From Bacillus sp. SD088 (GTDB lineage: Bacteria > Bacillota > Bacilli > Bacillales > Bacillaceae_C): 64,000 nucleotides of DNA. The notes under the pieces were generated by a model. That model saw only the letters and a list, made by a program, of their open reading frames with translations, was not told the DNA's origin and did no database searches. The stretch covers positions 23,398 through 87,397 of the forward strand of contig NZ_JADIJK010000024.1 in assembly GCF_017355205.1 (NCBI RefSeq). Reading direction: 5' to 3'. Position 1 is the first letter of the stretch, and each line of letters begins with the position of its first letter. This document shows, one piece after another, positions 62,370 to 64,000 of the stretch. The translations under genes and the position numbers were made by a program.

Positions 62370-63977
62370 TTACTCATTATTCAACTTAGAGAAACGCCCA
62401 AAGGCTTGACTATACACATCCATATAATCATCCAAGCCCATTTTGTTTAACGTATCCACATATTTATCCCACTCAGTGAATGGAGTCTCACCGGTAATTA
62501 ATTTTACTTTCATTTCATCGACATACGTTGTTAAATCGTTTCCAGTAGAAGCCAACAGATCGGATTCTTCCTGGGTATAAGTAAATTGCGGCCAAATTTC
62601 ATTTGGAAAGTAATCACTTACCTTGGAAGTTGCATCTATTGCAGAAGGATAACTTGCTCCGCCTTTGGAAAACTTCTCTGTTTGTACAGTTGGCTGACCT
62701 GCCCCCGGCCATGCCAAATACTGTCCTACTGCTTCATCTAATGTCAAGCCTTGTGGATTAGAAACAATATCATCAACATATTGGTACTCATCTTCTCCAA
62801 CCTTTGTAAAAGTTTCTCCTTCTTTTCCCATAAAGAATAGCTTCATTCCTTCCTCAGAGTACCAGTAGTCTACCCATTCCATCGTTTCCTCTGGATATTT
62901 ATTTACATTGGTAATGACAAATGCTCCTGAATTGCGCAAAACTGGATTGAGGGATGATATTAATTGATCACCATGTGGTCCTTTTAATGCTTGCAAACCA
63001 ATATAATCATCTTTTGTTTTTTGACCTATAGGTACAGGATTTGCAAAAATGAAGGCACCTACTGTATCATCTTCACCTTTGGCTGTTAGCTTGGAAGTAT
63101 CCATTGTAAATATTTCCTTGTCAATTAATCCTTCCTTATAGAGCTTGGCGAGATATTCCAGCACTTCCTTGTATTGATCTGCAGTAGGTATGAATCGCAA
63201 ATCATTTGTACTCTCATCTATATCAACCATTGGATGGGCACCCCCTCGATTACCTAGTCCCCAAAATCCTTTCAATGCATTTTCAATTGATGCAATTTCA
63301 GTTCCTGTTATAGGTATTTCGTCATTTTGTCCATTCTCATTGGCGTCTTTTTCTTTAAAATCCTTAAGCAGTTGATACAACTCGTCTGTCGTAGTAGGCT
63401 CATCTGCTCCAATCCTATCCATCCACTTCTTATTCAAAAATAGTTTTGCGCCATAATTTGCAGATTGAAAATCACTGACGAAAGGTAAAGAATATATATT
63501 TCCGTCAGCTTGGGTAATACCAGCCTTAACTTCAGGGTATTTCTCGAATAGCTTCACCAAGTTTGGGGCATGCTCCTCAATCAAATCATTTAAGGAGATA
63601 AAGATGCCATCGCTTCCACGTGCCGCAATATCAGAATTATTTAGTTGGGCACGATAAATTGCATCAGGGTAGTCTCCGCTAGCCAGCAATATGTTACGCT
63701 TTTCAACAAAATTCGTATCAGGCACTAACTCCCAATCTATATGAATACCAGATATTTTTTCATATTCCTTCCATACGAGCATATCCTTATAATCAGCATG
63801 TACAGGTGATCTAGAAACTAGCATCTTCAATGAAACATTTTCTCCCTCTGTTTGGACTTCTTTTTTAGAAGTATTTCCTTCTTTCCCAGAGCCTGCTGGG
63901 GCATCTGAACTACATGCGGTCATTATACCCATTAGAACTATCCCTATTACAATAAACAACCATACTTGTCTCTTCAT
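62370..63977 (-). CDS. Extracellular solute-binding lipoprotein (LplA type)
   Basis: The 535-residue protein has a lipoprotein signal (MGIMTACSSD, lipid-attached Cys near residue 22) and the two-lobe family 1 solute-binding fold of the LplA/YtcQ group, which is longer than maltose-type binding proteins. Motifs include VEKRNILLASGDYPDAIYRA near residue 91 and EETMEWVDYWYSEEGMKLFF near residue 365. Such proteins bring complex oligosaccharides to LplBC-type permeases that lack their own ATPase. The permease genes are probably just upstream, outside the window. The downstream sulfatase points to a sulfated sugar ligand. ATG 63977 follows GGGGGAGTAAAAAA. Confidence 0.9.
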   Translation of the reverse strand: MKRQVWLFIVIGIVLMGIMTACSSDAPAGSGKEGNTSKKEVQTEGENVSLKMLVSRSPVHADYKDMLVWKEYEKISGIHIDWELVPDTNFVEKRNILLASGDYPDAIYRAQLNNSDIAARGSDGIFISLNDLIEEHAPNLVKLFEKYPEVKAGITQADGNIYSLPFVSDFQSANYGAKLFLNKKWMDRIGADEPTTTDELYQLLKDFKEKDANENGQNDEIPITGTEIASIENALKGFWGLGNRGGAHPMVDIDESTNDLRFIPTADQYKEVLEYLAKLYKEGLIDKEIFTMDTSKLTAKGEDDTVGAFIFANPVPIGQKTKDDYIGLQALKGPHGDQLISSLNPVLRNSGAFVITNVNKYPEETMEWVDYWYSEEGMKLFFMGKEGETFTKVGEDEYQYVDDIVSNPQGLTLDEAVGQYLAWPGAGQPTVQTEKFSKGGASYPSAIDATSKVSDYFPNEIWPQFTYTQEESDLLASTGNDLTTYVDEMKVKLITGETPFTEWDKYVDTLNKMGLDDYMDVYSQAFGRFSKLNNE

Positions 63978-64000
63978 TTTTTTACTCCCCCAATCAACAA

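Overview
This window looks like a chromosomal segment of a low-G+C, endospore-forming member of the Bacillaceae. The evidence is a short SspO-type spore protein gene, the sporulation checkpoint gene sda, a CIRCE heat-shock operator, a T-box leader, a SAM-I riboswitch, AGGAGG-type ribosome binding sites with frequent TTG and GTG starts, and a Bacillus-type ilv-leu operon. I cannot fix the genus from sequence alone. No rRNA, tRNA, CRISPR array or complete insertion sequence was seen.

Layout. 1-5 kb: the 5' part of a GH29 alpha-L-fucosidase, an AAA ATPase, a secreted TagC-like beta-propeller protein, a winged-helix replication-like protein whose gene carries five 21-bp iteron-like repeats, and sspO. 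5-10 kb: sbcDC (DNA hairpin nuclease), a small coiled-coil protein and sda. 10-16 kb: cold-shock gene, CIRCE-controlled htpG, a degenerate potassium-channel-like protein, pcp, a DUF1648 protein, and a SAM-I riboswitch facing only a 58-codon ORF. 16-24 kb: TPR protein, Hsp20-like protein, ilvA, a C45 peptidase and a YknXYZ/MacAB-type ABC exporter. 24-26 kb: yidC2 preceded by a candidate MifM-like sensor peptide. 26-33 kb is an accessory patch: MarR plus FMN reductase, a P-loop kinase gene split by a 154-bp element, a methyltransferase, MerR/TipAS, a second-type Hsp33, SRPBCC and SDR proteins, and three truncated gene remnants. 33-39 kb: thermonuclease, TldE/TldD, Rpn-type nuclease. 39-47 kb: a DnaA-box cluster, a two-component system, an MMPL transporter and a GntR-ABC operon. 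47-49 kb: ECF sigma factor with its DUF4179 anti-sigma. 49-60.6 kb: the nine-gene ilvE-ilvD-[T-box]-ilvB-ilvN-ilvC-leuA-leuB-leuC-leuD run on the minus strand. 61-64 kb: sulfatase and an LplA-type solute-binding lipoprotein.

The main metabolic theme is branched-chain amino acid synthesis. IlvA (separate, at 17.8 kb) makes 2-oxobutanoate, and the ilv-leu run supplies the remaining steps to isoleucine, valine and leucine. Control is layered: a promoter with a possible CodY site and a palindrome in its spacer before ilvE, and a T-box with a probable isoleucine specifier before ilvB.

The least explained content is repetitive DNA. Family A (280 bp, 279 bp and 159 bp copies plus a scar) has hairpins at both ends and GATAAA/ATAAA at both borders, like a non-autonomous IS200/IS605-type element; one copy splits a kinase gene at a point where removal restores the frame. 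Two A copies, one B copy and the yidC leader carry mini-hairpins with RTCCT loops that resemble the Bacillaceae-1 RNA motif. Families B and C are roughly 180-200 bp elements with terminal inverted repeats. Four places carry unrelated or loosely related 20-21-bp periodic arrays. A cluster of six DnaA boxes lies far from any replication gene.
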